Assembly: GCA_008638375.1 (NCBI GenBank)
Contig: CM018052.1
Location: 18,194,450 to 18,258,449 of the forward strand
Reading direction: 5' to 3'
Length of the DNA stretch: 64,000 bases
Origin: Nyssa sinensis
Lineage: Eukaryota; Streptophyta; Magnoliopsida; Cornales; Nyssaceae
Every line of letters begins with the position of its first letter. Position 1 is the stretch's first letter. The translations under genes were made by a program, and so were the position numbers. The notes beneath the pieces were generated by a model. That model saw only the letters and a list, made by a program, of their open reading frames with translations. It did not search any database and was not told the DNA's origin. Shown here one piece after another: positions 22,829 to 35,974 of the stretch.

Positions 22829-25800
22829 TGTCACGACCCGAAACCCACCCTCTGCGGATCTCGTATCGCGACCGCCACCCTTCGGCTAAAGCTTTAGAGC
22901 AAAGCTCACATAAGCAACAGTATCGGACGGTGGTGTGGCCTGCGTATGCGGAAGCATGAAAAACCTTTTTCTTTTCTTTTCTTATTTAAAACTTTCGCAC
23001 ATCCGCCCGACACTACCGCTCTTCACAGCGGTACACATGAATATACATTCAGAGCAAAAATAAAAATTTTAAAAGTTTTGTATATAATACATATTCATTT
23101 ATCCTTCGAGACTTATTTACATAACATTTAAATATCGTCTAAAATCTACTACCTCAAAATTTGACCAATTACAGGTCCTAGTACATCAAAAACCGTGATC
23201 CAAATGAAGCTGCTAATCGTCAATCCTCAAATGAGGCAAGGCTCCTATTCATCATCGTTACCTGAAAAATGTTAGGGAATGGGGTGAGCTTCAAGAAGCT
23301 CAGTGAGTAATTCCTACATCTGTCATGGGTTTCAATTGGCAGTACTTTCGCACATGAGAGTTTATAAAATACTCACTACCAATTGCTCGTATATTTTGAA
23401 CATAGAGTACATGCATTCTTCATAACAGATAGCTTTGAAACATTTAAAGTATTCAAACTAAACATGTATTTCTTCAAATAGAGTATATGCATTTCAAAAC
23501 ATATAAACATGCATAGTGAAAATGGGGGTAAAACCTGCTTCCATTTTCAAAAGCGTTTGCCATATTTTCTCTTTGATTAGGTGGAATCTGTTTCGAACCA
23601 GACTCCCGTTTTACTTCTACAATGGAGATATCTCATGTTTGGGGGATAAATCTTGCTACTTGGCATTTCTTTGTGTCATAGTTGAATTCTGAAGAATATT
23701 AACGTCGAATGTAGTGCTTATGCACAACTTATCTTGTAAAACATTTATCACATGGCTTCTTCAAATACATACTTTTCATGAGTATTTAAAACATGATGTT
23801 TATGATAGACATGTTACATACTTTTAAGGAAGACTGTAATAAAATTCATTCGTTGAGCATGTCACAATAAGATTTATAAGAATGAAATATTTTAAAAACA
23901 TGAATGCTTTAAAGCAGGAATCGCGTAAAGACTAAATTTGATATTCAAATGCTTCCCATAACTTAAACATAAAGGATCATTCAAATCCATGGAGTTAAAT
24001 CTCCACTTCAAATGCAAGGTTACTCACCTTTAGTCCTTAGGGTTGCTCTATTGCGGTGCCTTTCCTTTCCTCTTTGTAGTTCCTAAAAATAATTTGTAAA
24101 TAATCTATTAACTTTATATGTACTTCAAATGTCTCCTATTGATGTTCTTAATTTATGCTTAGCTCGTTTTAAATCCTAACTTTTATCTTAAGCGTTATTC
24201 TCTTAACGTATACTTTTCTGGTAGCTTCATTAACATTTAGGGTTGATTTCTTAACTTCACATATTTACGTGCCATATTTTTTTGTAACTTCACATATTAA
24301 TTTCAAATGTCTCCAGAATGCCAAAGAAAGTCAATTTAGACTTTCCCGGACTTCTTTTTGACTTTTGGGCATGTGAGGGGCAAATTGGTAATTTACATAT
24401 TAACGTGTCTTATTTTTCGAAGTCCCCTCTTGTAAAACAAACTCCGTTATTAGGTCCAGAATGTTCAAAATAGTTAAAATACACTATTTGTTTATTTTAT
24501 TTGGACTTCATTTGCTTCAATTGTGGCCTAGGGGTATTTTGGAAATTTTCCTTACTTAAATATTATTAATTTAATGTTAAATTAATTTCAGTTGGGCCAC
24601 AGTAAAATTTTATAGGAGTTCTAGGGTCAAAATCAAATTTTCATAATTTTTAGTCTGAACCAGTTGGTTCATTTCCATTTTAAGTGAACCGGCCTAAGTT
24701 TTCATTGAACCAACCGGTTTGGTCGGTTCAATACGTAATGCTGACGTCAGCCCTAACATTTTAAATTTTAAAATTATAACACCACTTCACACGACGTCAT
24801 TCCACTTAAACCTTTTATGCAACGGGTCGGGCCTCAACCCGAACCCAGATCTGACCCAACCCAATTCGACTTAGCACTGTACATCGTCTTCCCCAACTCC
24901 CTTCACTGTAAACCTAATTTCTGCAAACCCAATCTTCCAATTTTCATGAATTTTACACCAATGAAACTTCCTGTTATTGATTCTTAACCATTTTTGAAGC
25001 ATCAAGGGATGGTTCGACATTGGTTTGGGGTTCTAGTATGGGCTCATAGTCATGATTTGGAAGATGATACCCAGACCTGCAACTTGGCCCTACAGACTCA
25101 TTTTTGAGTCAAATTTCATGATGTTTCTTTTGGGATGATTCATTTTTCATGGGGCTCATGTCCTTATCTTCAAAAGTGGGTTTAGGAGTCTAAAACAAAA
25201 ACTGGGTTTTATGACTGAAACCTGCAACTAAGATTTTAGGGTCTACTCTTTGAGGTTTAGGGTTGTGGTCTAGTGTTTTTAGGCCATTAGAATGGTCTAG
25301 TTTAGGTCCCAACACAGAAATTTGGGTTTAGATTACTTTGATTCAGATATGCACTAATAGTTTTGAATTTTTTGTTCAACTTATCATTCTATATTTCTTA
25401 CTCGATCCTACACGGTTTTCAGTCATAATTTTTGCAAAATAAAGCTTATAACCTGTAGATTAAAATTCTATATTTGCATGCTTTAAATCCAAAACGTAAT
25501 AGAATATAATTTAACCGAAATTTACCTGTTTGACTGTTTTCCAGAATTTCTTTCTTCCTCACTTCTTCTGCACCCCAAGTTCCTATTCTCTTCCTCAACT
25601 GCTTCAATACATTATCCTTTCTCTGTCTCTTTCTCTTTCTCATTTTATTTCTCTTCCAAACTGATCTTGGGTTGGTGGCCTTGCCACTTGGTCATGTTGC
25701 ATGCAACTTACACACGCACACTTACACTTGTTGCTTGATTGGTTTTTAACATGCCAACACCTACACATGCACACTTACACCTGGAATCCACTTCACTATA

Positions 25801-26240
25801 CACAACACTTCATCACACGTTGCACCATATATAATATTCTACTTCTTTTCATTTCTTTATTTCTTATATATATATATATATAGATATCTATATATATATA
25901 TATATTACATAACTATTATATATATATAAAACTACATATAGTCGTATACATATATATATATATATAAAAAACTATAAACATACATTATAGATATATATAT
26001 ATATATATATACACATTTAAAGACGTGTGCGTAGTCTTGTAAAAATTAAGCTCCCGGTGTGACGGCATCTGAGGTACTTGGGACTGCTTGCCTCTCGTAC
26101 CCATGCGTCGTAATTAAACATAACAGTGTAACGTACGTCAAATTTTATTTATGTCATATATTGGCTTATAGTTCAGCTTACATTTCATGGTTCAGTCCAA
26201 CCCGGGTCGGGTACCAGCTAATTCGGGTCGAGGTATTACA
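22829..26240 (-). mobile_element. Group A solo LTR inside the CACTA 5' region
   Basis: Left end TGTCACGACCCGAAACCC, right end GGGTCGAGGTATTACA; 3412 bases; target duplication CTCTC at 22824-22828 and 26241-26245. Coding sense is minus, judged from the element at 52043. It shares with the other A copies the GGTGAGCTTC and TGCTTCCATTTTCAAAAGCG blocks, the duplicated central motif (about 24314 and 24442) and a CAACCGGTTTGGTCGGTTCA block. TA-rich microsatellites lie at 25865-26010. No gag or pol. Confidence 0.92.
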
Positions 26241-26334
26241 CTCTCTTTCTCTTGGCGAAATATCTCCGATCTGTCGCTGTTTCTCAGTCGCTCGCTTTCT
26301 CTCTCTCTCGATCTATCTCCGACCTCTCTGCTAG

Positions 26335-26620
26335 TACGTATCAATTCTTCCTCTTTCACTCTTTATTGTTAAAAAATATTTGTTGTTTGTGTTTTTTTTT
26401 TTTTTTGACATTTTGTGGTAAATGGGATTGTGGATGAACAAGGTTGGGATTGTGGATGAACAAAGCCTCTTCTTTCTCTGGTCTGAGCTAATCTCTTGCC
26501 CTCTCTGTTGGTATGTACCAATTCTTCCTCTTTCACTTTTATTGTTAAAAAATATTTGTTGTTTGTGTTCTATTTTTTTTTTTTTTTTTACATTTTGTGG
26601 TAAATGGGATTGTGGATGAA
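26335..26620 (+). repeat. Tandem duplication, about 180-base period
   Basis: CAATTCTTCCTCTTTCACT through TTTTGTGGTAAATGGGATTG occurs at about 26341-26430 and again at 26518-26609, with a T-run of differing length in each. GATTGTGGATGAACAA recurs several times at 26427-26700. It lies in the leader region upstream of tnpD. Confidence 0.8.
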
Positions 26621-28462
26621 CAAGTTTAGGTTTGTAATATGATTGTGGATATGTGTATATTGTGAATGTTGCAGTTTACTTAGGTGGTTGGGTTTTGTGA
26701 TATGATTGTGGATGGATGATGTTTTTTATTGGGGTATGTTGTGCATGTTGGTTACAGGAGGTTTGGTAAGTTCTTTTCGAATTTTACAGATTGTAGGGAA
26801 GCAGGTTCTTTTTGATGGATTGTTAGCAGTTTTTTTTTTTAAATATATTTTAAAGATACTATTTTAAAAATGTTTTTCAAAAAGACGATTTTAAAAATGT
26901 AGACGTTTTCAATAGAAAATTTGACTTTGTAAAAAAATTCAAATTGTATTTTGGAAAGAAAAATTTTCCTTTAAAAACATTTTTTGAAATGCTATTTTCA
27001 GAACGATTCTAATTTGGTAAATATTATGTTTGAAATGATCTTGAAGTATAAATTAAGTTTTTTTTTTTAAACTCTAATTTAGGATTTAGCTCGATAAAAT
27101 GTCATCGCTTCCCCATATGTTTTTCAAGTTTCTAGGGAAACAAAAGGGTAAAGAACACACACCACTTCACCAAAATAGTGAGACCCATCTACTCTCATTT
27201 TTTTTTTTTGGGGGGGGGGGGGGACGGATGATGCATACTTTTTTAAGCTCTAGGCAAACACTAATAATAAAGAAAATTGGGTACATTGACTGATAATGAT
27301 AATTATAAGTATCTTCTTCCACTTACAGATATTCCATTAATTTTTTTGAAAGATAAACATTAATAAAAAACATAAAATTATTATTGTATCTTTAGTAATA
27401 ATTACATTTACATTCTCCCCCTTTCTTTCTCTCTCTTTCTCTCTTGTTATTTTTAAATTTTAGTTTTTACCAGATTTGCCTTTTTTGTTCCAGTCTCATG
27501 GTTTGATTAGCTAAGTTATGTTTGTTTGATGCCTGTTTAGTCAAGTATGATGATTATTGTTTGTTTATTTTATGCTTTTCTTGTGAATCATGGTGATTAT
27601 TGTCTGTTTGTTGGATGGTTGGAGAGACATGAAACAAAAATGATTGAATTTAAATTGGATGAATGAATTAGCAGCTTTGATTATGAACTCAGTTGAATTG
27701 TCAAATTTTGTGAGACAAGAGTAATAAACTAAATTCATAGAAATGCCTCCTAACCCAAAAGAAAAGTAAACACAAAAAAGTTATCTTTGAAGCTCAAAGT
27801 GGTTATTTTGAAACGAGATGGGCCAACAAAGACATCCTGTTTCATTACCAATTATAGTTACACATTTTATTAAAGAAAAAAAATAAAAACTTACACGAAG
27901 TAGCTGTGAATCTGTAAAAAACTTTACCGTTTGATTTGAATTTTTTTTTTAAGGGAATAGTTTGTGAAAAGAAATTGGGACTAGTTTTGTAAGTTAGCAA
28001 TTGCATTCATGTAAGCCTAGCCCCGTTTGGGAGTCATTTTCATCACATGTGAATCTTGTAGCAAAATTTATTCGCGATTGGGCTCATGTGTACGAAAATC
28101 GATTCTTAAATTGTCTTGAGAGGACAGTTCAGGAATACATAAATTTGCATTGCAATCAATAGCTACTCATGCTTGAATATTCCACTATAACAAAATTTCA
28201 GCACAGTCTCCTATTGTTCTCTAGGTATATATTTAGGCGTGCTAACATCTATCTCGTATACTTGGAGAACCGTGGGGAGATGCTGCCAAAATTTTGTCTG
28301 AGTGGAATCAAGCATTTGATTTGCTGCTGATTGCAATGTAGATTGTGCATTCACCAATGGGATAGGACCACCTTACCCCTTTAGAGAGAAGTTAGAGGTG
28401 ATAGAATTCATGTTTCATATTTATAATGAGTATCATTTTTTACTTGTATTAGGTAGACGAAA
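26621..28462. other. CACTA leader/intron-like region upstream of tnpD
   Basis: T- and A-rich with no open frame of note. It includes a T12/G14 homopolymer junction at 27198-27223. The composition (T-rich, TTGTTTG and GATTATTG runs) suits a 5' untranslated intron, but I cannot place splice sites. Confidence 0.45.
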
Positions 28463-31400
28463 ATGGATAAGAGTTGGATGGACCTGAGGGGCAGGCATTT
28501 GCCAGGGTATGTGAAGGGGATCAAAGATTTCATTAAGTTTGCTTGTGCATCTATAGATGGGAGAAATAAGATAAGATGTCCATGTAGGAGGTGCAATAAT
28601 AGGAAATATATGCACATAGATGAGGCCAAAGAGAACCTACTCCAACACGAGATGGACAAGAGGTATATGTGTTCGAAATTTCACGAGGAACACCGTGACA
28701 TACGAGTGGTATTTGAGGATAAAGAAGAAGACGACGATGATGACATTGGTGATAATGTTGGGGTTGGTTACGAAGGCTTTCCACAAATTTTGGCAGACTT
28801 GTAGGGGGCTACAACTGGGGTGAGTAGTCACAAGAGTGACACAGGACAATCTGAAGCGTTTGAGTCCTTGTTGAGGGAAGCAAGGCAGTCGTTATATCCG
28901 GGTTGTGATAAGTTTTCAAAATTGAACTTTCTCGTGAAACTCATTCATATTAAGACCATCAACCGATGGAGTAACAAATCATTGAATATGGTCATTGAAT
29001 TGATTAAAGCAGCGCTTCCTACTAGGGAGACCCTTCGAAAACCATATTACGAGGCGAAAAGAATATTAAGAGATTTGGGCCTTGGGTATATTCCCATACA
29101 TGCTTGCGAAAACGATTGCATGTTATTTGGAAGGAGACTGAACAATTTAGGGAGTGTACGGTGTGCCATAAACGCAGCTACAAGCTGAATGAAAGAAAGA
29201 GCAAGACAATTCCGCACAAGGTGTTGAGATATTTTCCCTTAAAACCTAGACTACAAAGGTTGTACATGTCTCAGAAGACGGTAGAAGATATGTGGTGGCA
29301 TAAGGAGAAGCGTGTTGTTGAGGAAAATGTATGTAGGCATTCGGCAGATTCTCAAAGTTGGGCTGAGTTTGATACAAATCACGGATGGTTTGCAAATGAG
29401 GCCCGTAACGTACGTCTTGGGCTGGCTAGCGATGGTTTCAATCCGTTCGATGACATGAGTAATACCTACAGCATGTGGTCGGTGTTGCTTGTGCCGTATA
29501 ACTTGCCACCGTGGAAATGTATAAAAGAACCATTTATCTTCATGTCGTTGCTTATTTCAGGGCCGAAGTCTCCTGGTAATGAAATTGATGTGTACTTGCG
29601 TCCTTTAGTGGATGAGTTAAAGAAATTGTGGGAGGTGGGAGGTGGGAGTAGAAGCATACGACGTCTCGAAGAATGAGATATTTCAATTACATGCAGCATT
29701 TCTGTGGACCATAAATGACTTTCCAGCATACAGGAACTTGTCTAGGTGGAGCACTAAGGGGTATCTAGCATATCCAGTTTGCAATAAGGATGCATGTTCG
29801 CTACATTTGTCCAATGGAAAGAAGATATGCTAAATGTGCCATCGTCATTTTCTACCGCCATCACATGGCTGGCGAAATCAATAGAAGCATCTGTTTGATG
29901 GAAAAATTGAGCGCAGATTGTCACCTCCATTGTTGTTTGGCAAAGACGTGTTGACGTGATTGGCACTCATCCAACCAGTGAGGTTAACCGGGTCTTAAGA
30001 AGAGGAAGCGTACTAATGTGGAGTTAAATTGGACAAAGAAGAACATATTTTTTGATTTTTCGTATTGGGAGACCCTTAAGTTGAGGCACAATTTGGATGT
30101 TATGCATATCGAGAAGAACATCTGTGATAATGTGCTGAGAACTTTAATAAACATTGAAGGGAAGACGAAAGATAGTGTTAAAGCCCGGTTGGACCTACAA
30201 GAGCTGGGAATACGGAAAGAGCTGCACCTAATACGTAGCGGTGATAAATATATCGTGCCTTCTGCACAATATACATTATCATCCGTAGAGCGAATGGGGA
30301 TTTGCGAGTGGTTTAAATCGGTGCATTTTTCAGATGGATAAGCATTGAATATATCTCGGTGTGTAAATGTTATAGATGGGAAAATATTCGGATTGAAGAG
30401 TCATGACTGCCATGTCCTTTTACAATGACTTCTTCTGGTTGCACTACGTGGATATCTTACCGATGACATATCAACTACATTGACTGAGTTGGGCTGCTTC
30501 TTTAGAGAATTATGTGCGAAGACGTTAAATTTGGAAGTATTAGAAAAGCAAGAAAGGGATGTTGTCGTGATCCTCTGCAAGTTGAAAAAGATTTTCCCTC
30601 CAGCTTTTTTTGATGTAATAGTCCACTTAGCTGTGCATTTGCCTCATGAGGCAAAAATTGGCGAACTTGTCCAATACCGTTGGATGTATCCAACAGAAAA
30701 GTACATTCAATTTTATGAATTGTGTTATCTATCGATCCTAACTATTTTAATGGATAACTGATTAATTATTAAAACATATATTTGCACACATTGAAGCAAT
30801 ATGTACGTAACAAAGCACAACCAGAAGGGTCAATTGCTGAGGCTTACGTTGATACTGAATGTCTCACCTTATGCTCTATGCATCTTGAAGTTATTGAGAC
30901 AAGGTTTAATCGTCAAGAGTGAAATTTTGATAGATGTCCAGGGTAGCAACGAACTGGCCTTTGTTGAATCAGAATGTGCGGCTAATAGGTGCCCATATAT
31001 ATGAATGATGTCATCCTCAAGACTTGGAAACAGCCCACTACACCGTGCTCAACAACTGCGATGAGACATTATCATATTTTAAGTAAGTTTATTGAAATCA
31101 TTGCAATACTACTTTAGTACACAAATGTAAGTTACATATAACATATCTCATCTTATGCAGTGAGCATATGATCGAGCTTCAGAGAGAACATGTATCAAGT
31201 TCTGATCTAGAGCAAAGACAACAAAATTTGTTTCCAAAGTGGCTCGGAGAACGTGTAAGACAAGGTTTCAATTAATTGTAATTGTGTTAGTTAATGCATT
31301 TGTGTTCAATTAATTTTGTACTTGTATTGAATTAATAAATGAAGCTATTACGCCACCAACAATCTCCTGAGGTATACGATTAATTATATTCCTTGGCATA

Positions 31401-32142
31401 TGGTCCTGACCAAAGGATATCCCGCTACACCGGTTTAATTGTTAATGGTGTTCGATTTCACACGAGGGAACGTAAGGTCAGTCGGCGAACACAAAATAGC
31501 GGGGTCCTTGTTCAGGGAGATGGTGACGCAAGACAAACTATAGAGTACTATAGTGTTTTACAAGACATCATACAATTACATTATTGCTACGGTCATTTTG
31601 TGTATATTTTTAAATGTGATTGGTGAGATGTAAGTAATAAGAAGACTGGAATACAGATCGATAGGCACTTCATAAGTGTTAATACGTCACGTACGACATT
31701 TAAAGATGATCCGTATGTTTTGGCATCTCAAGCAAAACAAGTTTTCTATTTAAAGGACGCAAAAATCAAAGGTAATTAGCATGTTATCCAAAAAATAAAA
31801 TCTAGAAATGTTTATGATGTCTTAGAAGTTGGTGAGGAAGATGAAGATTTGGAGAGGATTGAGGAGGCACTACAAGAAGAGTCTCAAACTGCCCACGATG
31901 GTGTTGTACGGCATGATTTGGAAGATGTTACTTTGTATCAGTTGAATAGAACTGATGTAGAACCAGATCATGTTGTAGCTTCCAACATCAGTAATACCAC
32001 ACAATTAGATCCGAGGGATGCAACATTCATTAATGATGATGATGACGAGGAAAGTGATTTTGATGATAACACATTGTTAGAGTATTGTACCGAGAATGAA
32101 GAAAATTCAAGTTTAGATGATGATACAAACTCAAATGAATAA
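28463..32142 (+). pseudogene. CACTA transposase, tnpD type
   Basis: The catalytic transposase of En/Spm elements. Domains in order: Transpos_assoc (28463 to about 28700; MDKSWM start, then a CPCRRCNN zinc-binding block); a linker with TAG at 28802-28804; an N-terminal piece ending HACENDCMLF; a lost T in the T-run near 29125 shifting the frame; Transposase_21 (about 29140-30340; CTVCHKRSYK, HGWFANEARNVRLGLASDGF, LDVMHIEKNICDN); DUF4218 (about 30350-30980; FFRELCAKTL, PPAFFDVIVHLAVHLPHEAK, YRWMYPTEKY, then an intron and LKQYVRNKA); DUF4216 (31393 to about 31780; SRYTGLIVNGVRFHTRER, GIQIDRHFISVN); and an acidic tail to 32142. A 7-base tandem duplication (29631-29645) shifts the frame after LWEVG. 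Stops replace expected Trp at about 31624 and 31778, and others lie near 29832 and 29881. Introns and lesions are intermixed, so exon limits are approximate. Confidence 0.92.
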
Positions 32143-32312
32143 TTGTAATAGGTGTTACATGTGTTAATATCAAGTGTAATGGATTTCGGCTTTTTATAAT
32201 GAAATGGATATTCAATTTTATGATGTAATGGGTATTCATTTTTACTTTGATAAGGATTTTAATTTTTATGATTAAATAGAAACAATTTTATTTTTAAACT
32301 TTCTTTATAGTT

Positions 32313-33773
32313 ATGGTTGGACCAGGTTCACGCAGGTGCACAGTTATGCAAAACCCATCGACCCCTTCCCCCTCATCTGTAGGGTCTACCGATCTTGTCG
32401 TCGATGGTATGCATAGTTTCTATTTTATTAATGATTATATAAATATGGTACTAATTGTTTCTATTTTATTTCTTCTAAAGCTTCGGCCACCGCCCCTAGA
32501 CAAGGGCGTGGTAGGTCGAAGAATCGTAGCTTGCAGGTTCAGATGGAGGTAGAGGGGGGCGCACGCCTTCGGATTGAGATACCTCCGGGCTTGCTGAAGC
32601 CCGTTGGTGGGTGGGCACAGTAGTTCACCACGGAGGTCGGCATCATTTGCTGGCTATGCACCCCACTCAATATTAGTGACTGGAGTCAAGTCGCTGATGC
32701 GGAGAGACATGATATTCATGCGCATATCCTGGTATGCCTTTTATTATTGTGTTCACCTAAATTTTAACATATCTAATGCTGTAAGGTTTTGATAATGACA
32801 TACTTCACAGGAGAAGTTTGACATCGACCTTGACCTGCCTTATGTCATGAAGGCAGTGGATCGTTACTTGAGAGTCCGTTTCAGGGACTATCGACATAGG
32901 CTCCACATGAACTACCAGGCGGAGGTGGCAGCTGGTAGAGAGCCTCACAACAGACCCAACAGGGGGATGGCGGTGGAGGATTGGATGTTACTATGTGACC
33001 AGTTCACTAGTGATGCATTCCAGGTAAAAATTATCAAAATTAATTTTGTTGTATGATAAATCATTGTCATTTATACTAACCTTCTTTGTTTTGGCCAAGT
33101 GTAGGAACTTAGTAAGAAAAATAGTGAGAGTAGAAGCATGCAACAGGTGACCCACTGTGGTGGATCATGATCTTTTGTTAGGTATAGGCATGAGATGGTA
33201 AGTTAATACATGTATCAAGTTCTTATTGTATAATCTTTTCATGAAATTAATCTTCACAAGCTCCTGTTTGTTTGCTGCAACGAGACCAGGAGACCTGTGC
33301 ACCACCCAGCCCCATTGAGTTGTGGCATAGGACGCACTACAATCCCTAGAAGGGTTGGACTGGGCCTGAAGCTCAGTGGTTTTATGTAAGTTATTTATGT
33401 ATATATACTAGTATTACTAATTTAATATTAATCTAAAGTTATAAAAGTAGTAACATATATTTATGTGCTTTTATAGGAGGAGATGGTCCAGCTGTGTGCT
33501 CTGCCGACTCTTGAGGGTGAGCATTCGTCGACCGATGACCAGATATGGGAGACTGTTTTGGGCAAGAGGCATGGATATGTGCGTGGCTTAGGGAGTGGGA
33601 TGGAGCCAACGGCATCGTCCTCTAGCGTCGAGAGCGATGCTAGGTTTCACGCAGCCACCCAAAGAGCTGAGGCAGTTGAGCGAAAGAATGCAGAGCTGCG
33701 GCAGAAGATGACGTCGCTCGAGGAGCGCCAGGCCCAACTAGAGGCTCTTGTGCAGATGATGCTTAGCCAATAG
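32313..33773 (+). pseudogene. CACTA tnpA-type protein, Transposase_24 (Ptta/En/Spm), six exons
   Basis: A DNA-binding companion of the transposase that in En/Spm binds the subterminal repeats. Exons by GT..AG and frame: 32313-32406, 32481-32731, 32811-33023, 33105-33197, 33290-33385, 33477-33773; the phases agree throughout, giving 347 codons. Family signals: EKFDIDLDLPYVMKAVD and RFRDYRHRLHMNY (exon 3), LSKKNSESR and THCGGS..SFVRYRHEM (exon 4), ELWHRTHYNP (exon 5), VLGKRHGYVRGLGSGM (exon 6), then a C-terminal coiled coil (AVERKNAELRQKMTSLEERQ). The N-terminus is short and Ser/Thr-rich. Three stops break it: TAG 32621-32623, TGA 33168-33170, TAG 33347-33349; the bases suit former CAG, CGA and CAG. 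It starts 170 bases after tnpD, as in other CACTA elements. Confidence 0.88.
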
Positions 33774-33893
33774 GGAGGCTCTGTTCAGCCTTGATAAGTT
33801 TTTAAAATTATATACTTTGGTGGATTTATTATTTATAGAAAATGTTACGTAAAAATAAAAAAATACATTTGATTAAACTTATTTAATTTCATC

Positions 33894-35530
33894 GGTTCGA
33901 ATGACCGTTAAAAACATTTGCAAGTTTCTGCTCTAAAAAGGCCCATTTTGAGGTTTTGACAGACCAAAACACCGGATACCGGCCTACCAACCCCAAAACG
34001 GTCATCACACAACTCCCAAATAATAAAATAGACTTCCACGAACTTACGCCACTCGGTTCGGATGGCCGGTTTGAAACTTTTGCAAGTTTCTACTCCAAAA
34101 AGGCCCATTTTGGGGTTTTGATGGACCAAAACACCGGATACCGGGCTACCGGCCTACCAACCTTGAAACCCCATCACACACCTCCCAAATAATAAAATAG
34201 ACTTGCACGAACTTACGCCACTTGGTTCGAATGCCCGGTTTAAAACTTTTACAAGTTTCTGCTCTAAAAAGGCCCATTTTGGAGTTTTGACGGACCAAAA
34301 TACCAGATACCGACCTACCAACCCTGAAACCCCATCACACACCTCCCAAATAATAAAATAGACTCGCAAGAACTTACGCCACTTGGTTCGGATGCCCGGT
34401 CTGAAACTTTTGCAAGTTTATTTTTTTAAAAAAAAAACCATTTTGGGGTTTTGACGGACCAAAACACCAAATACCGGCCTACCAACCTCGAAACCCCATC
34501 ACACACCTCCCAAATAATAAAATAGACTTGCACAAACTTACGCCACTCGGTTCGAATGCCTAGTCTGAAACTTTTACAAATTTCTGCTTTAAAAATGCCC
34601 ATTTTGGGATGTTGAAGGACCAAACACCGGATACCAGCCTACCAACCCTGAAACCCCATCACACACATCCTAAATAATAAAATATACTTGCACGAACTTA
34701 CGCCACTCGGTTCGGATGCCCGGTCTAAAACTTTTGCAAGTAGCTCCTCTAAAAAGGCCTATTTTGGGGTTTTGACAGACCAAAACACCGGATGCCAATC
34801 TACCAACCCCGAAACCCCATCACACACCTCCCAAATAATAAAATAGACTTGCACGAACTTATGCCACTCGGTTCGGATTACCAGTTTGAAACTTATGCAA
34901 GTTTTTGCTCCAAAAGGCCCATTTTCGAGTTTTGACAGACCAATACATTGGATATCGGCCTAAATAGCCCAAAACCCCATCACACTCCTCAAAAATGATA
35001 AAATAGACTTGTACAAACTTACGGCACTCAATTTGGATCACCGGTTTAAAACTTATGCAAGTTTTTACTCCAAAAAGGCCCTTTTCGGGTTTTGATAGAC
35101 CAAAACACCATATATTGGTCTAACTACCATGAAACCCCATCACACACTTCATAAATGATAAAATAGACTTGCACGAACTTACGGTACTCAGTTTTGATCA
35201 TTGGTTTGAAACTTATACAAGTTTCTGCTCCAAAAAGGCCTATTTTCAAGTTTTGACAAACCAAAATGCCAGATATCGACATACAAACCCCAAAACCCCA
35301 TCACACACCTCAAAAATGAAAAAAATAGACTTGTAAGAACTTACGACACTCGATTCGGATCAACAGTTGAAAACTTATGAAAGTTTTTACTCTGAAAATG
35401 CGGGTTTTGGGGTTTTGATGGACCAAAATACCGGATATCCGCCTAACTATCTCGAAACCCCATCACACACCTCAAAAATGACAAAATAGACTACCAAAAA
35501 CTTAGGGCAATCAGTTTGGATTAGTGGTTT
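33894..35530 (+). repeat. 160-base tandem array, about 10 copies
   Basis: Unit of about 160 bases beginning GGTTCGGATGCCCGGT and including AAAAAGGCCCATTTTGGGGTT and CCCATCACACACCTCCC. Copies start near 33894, 34055, 34224, 34385, 34549, 34709 and 34869, then every 160. One copy has an extra 8 bases (34149-34156). Divergence grows toward 35530. It lies between tnpA and the right subterminal repeats of the CACTA element. Confidence 0.93.
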
Positions 35531-35974
35531 ACACTTATGCTATTTTATGTCGTTCTTACTATTTATGCATGGAAAAAACCAATATATTCACTTTCACATA
35601 TATTTAATAAGTGTTCTAATATATATCATTTGATCTTTATTTCAGATTGATCGGGATTATTGCACCGGGGTCTTTAGGTCTTGCATCAGGACTGACTATT
35701 TTTATTTGTTTTTTTTTTTATTTTTTTATTTCATCGACATCTATAATTACATTTTTTGAGACAATTTTTTATTTTTATATTTATTGTTAAATTGTACTTT
35801 TACCAATGTAAGTAATTAATTAGAATATTATATACATATATATATATATATATGAATGTATATTTTCTTTTTCAATAAATATTCATTTCAGAATGTTTGG
35901 ATTTTACTGTATATCAAGATGGTTGATACAGGTTTAAACAATAATAAAAAAAAAATATATATGGGGAAAAAAAA

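Noticed and set aside
33908..35041. Repeated ORFs with KMGLF and EWRKFVQVYFIIWE segments
   Set aside because: Translations of the 160-base tandem array; they change frame from copy to copy.
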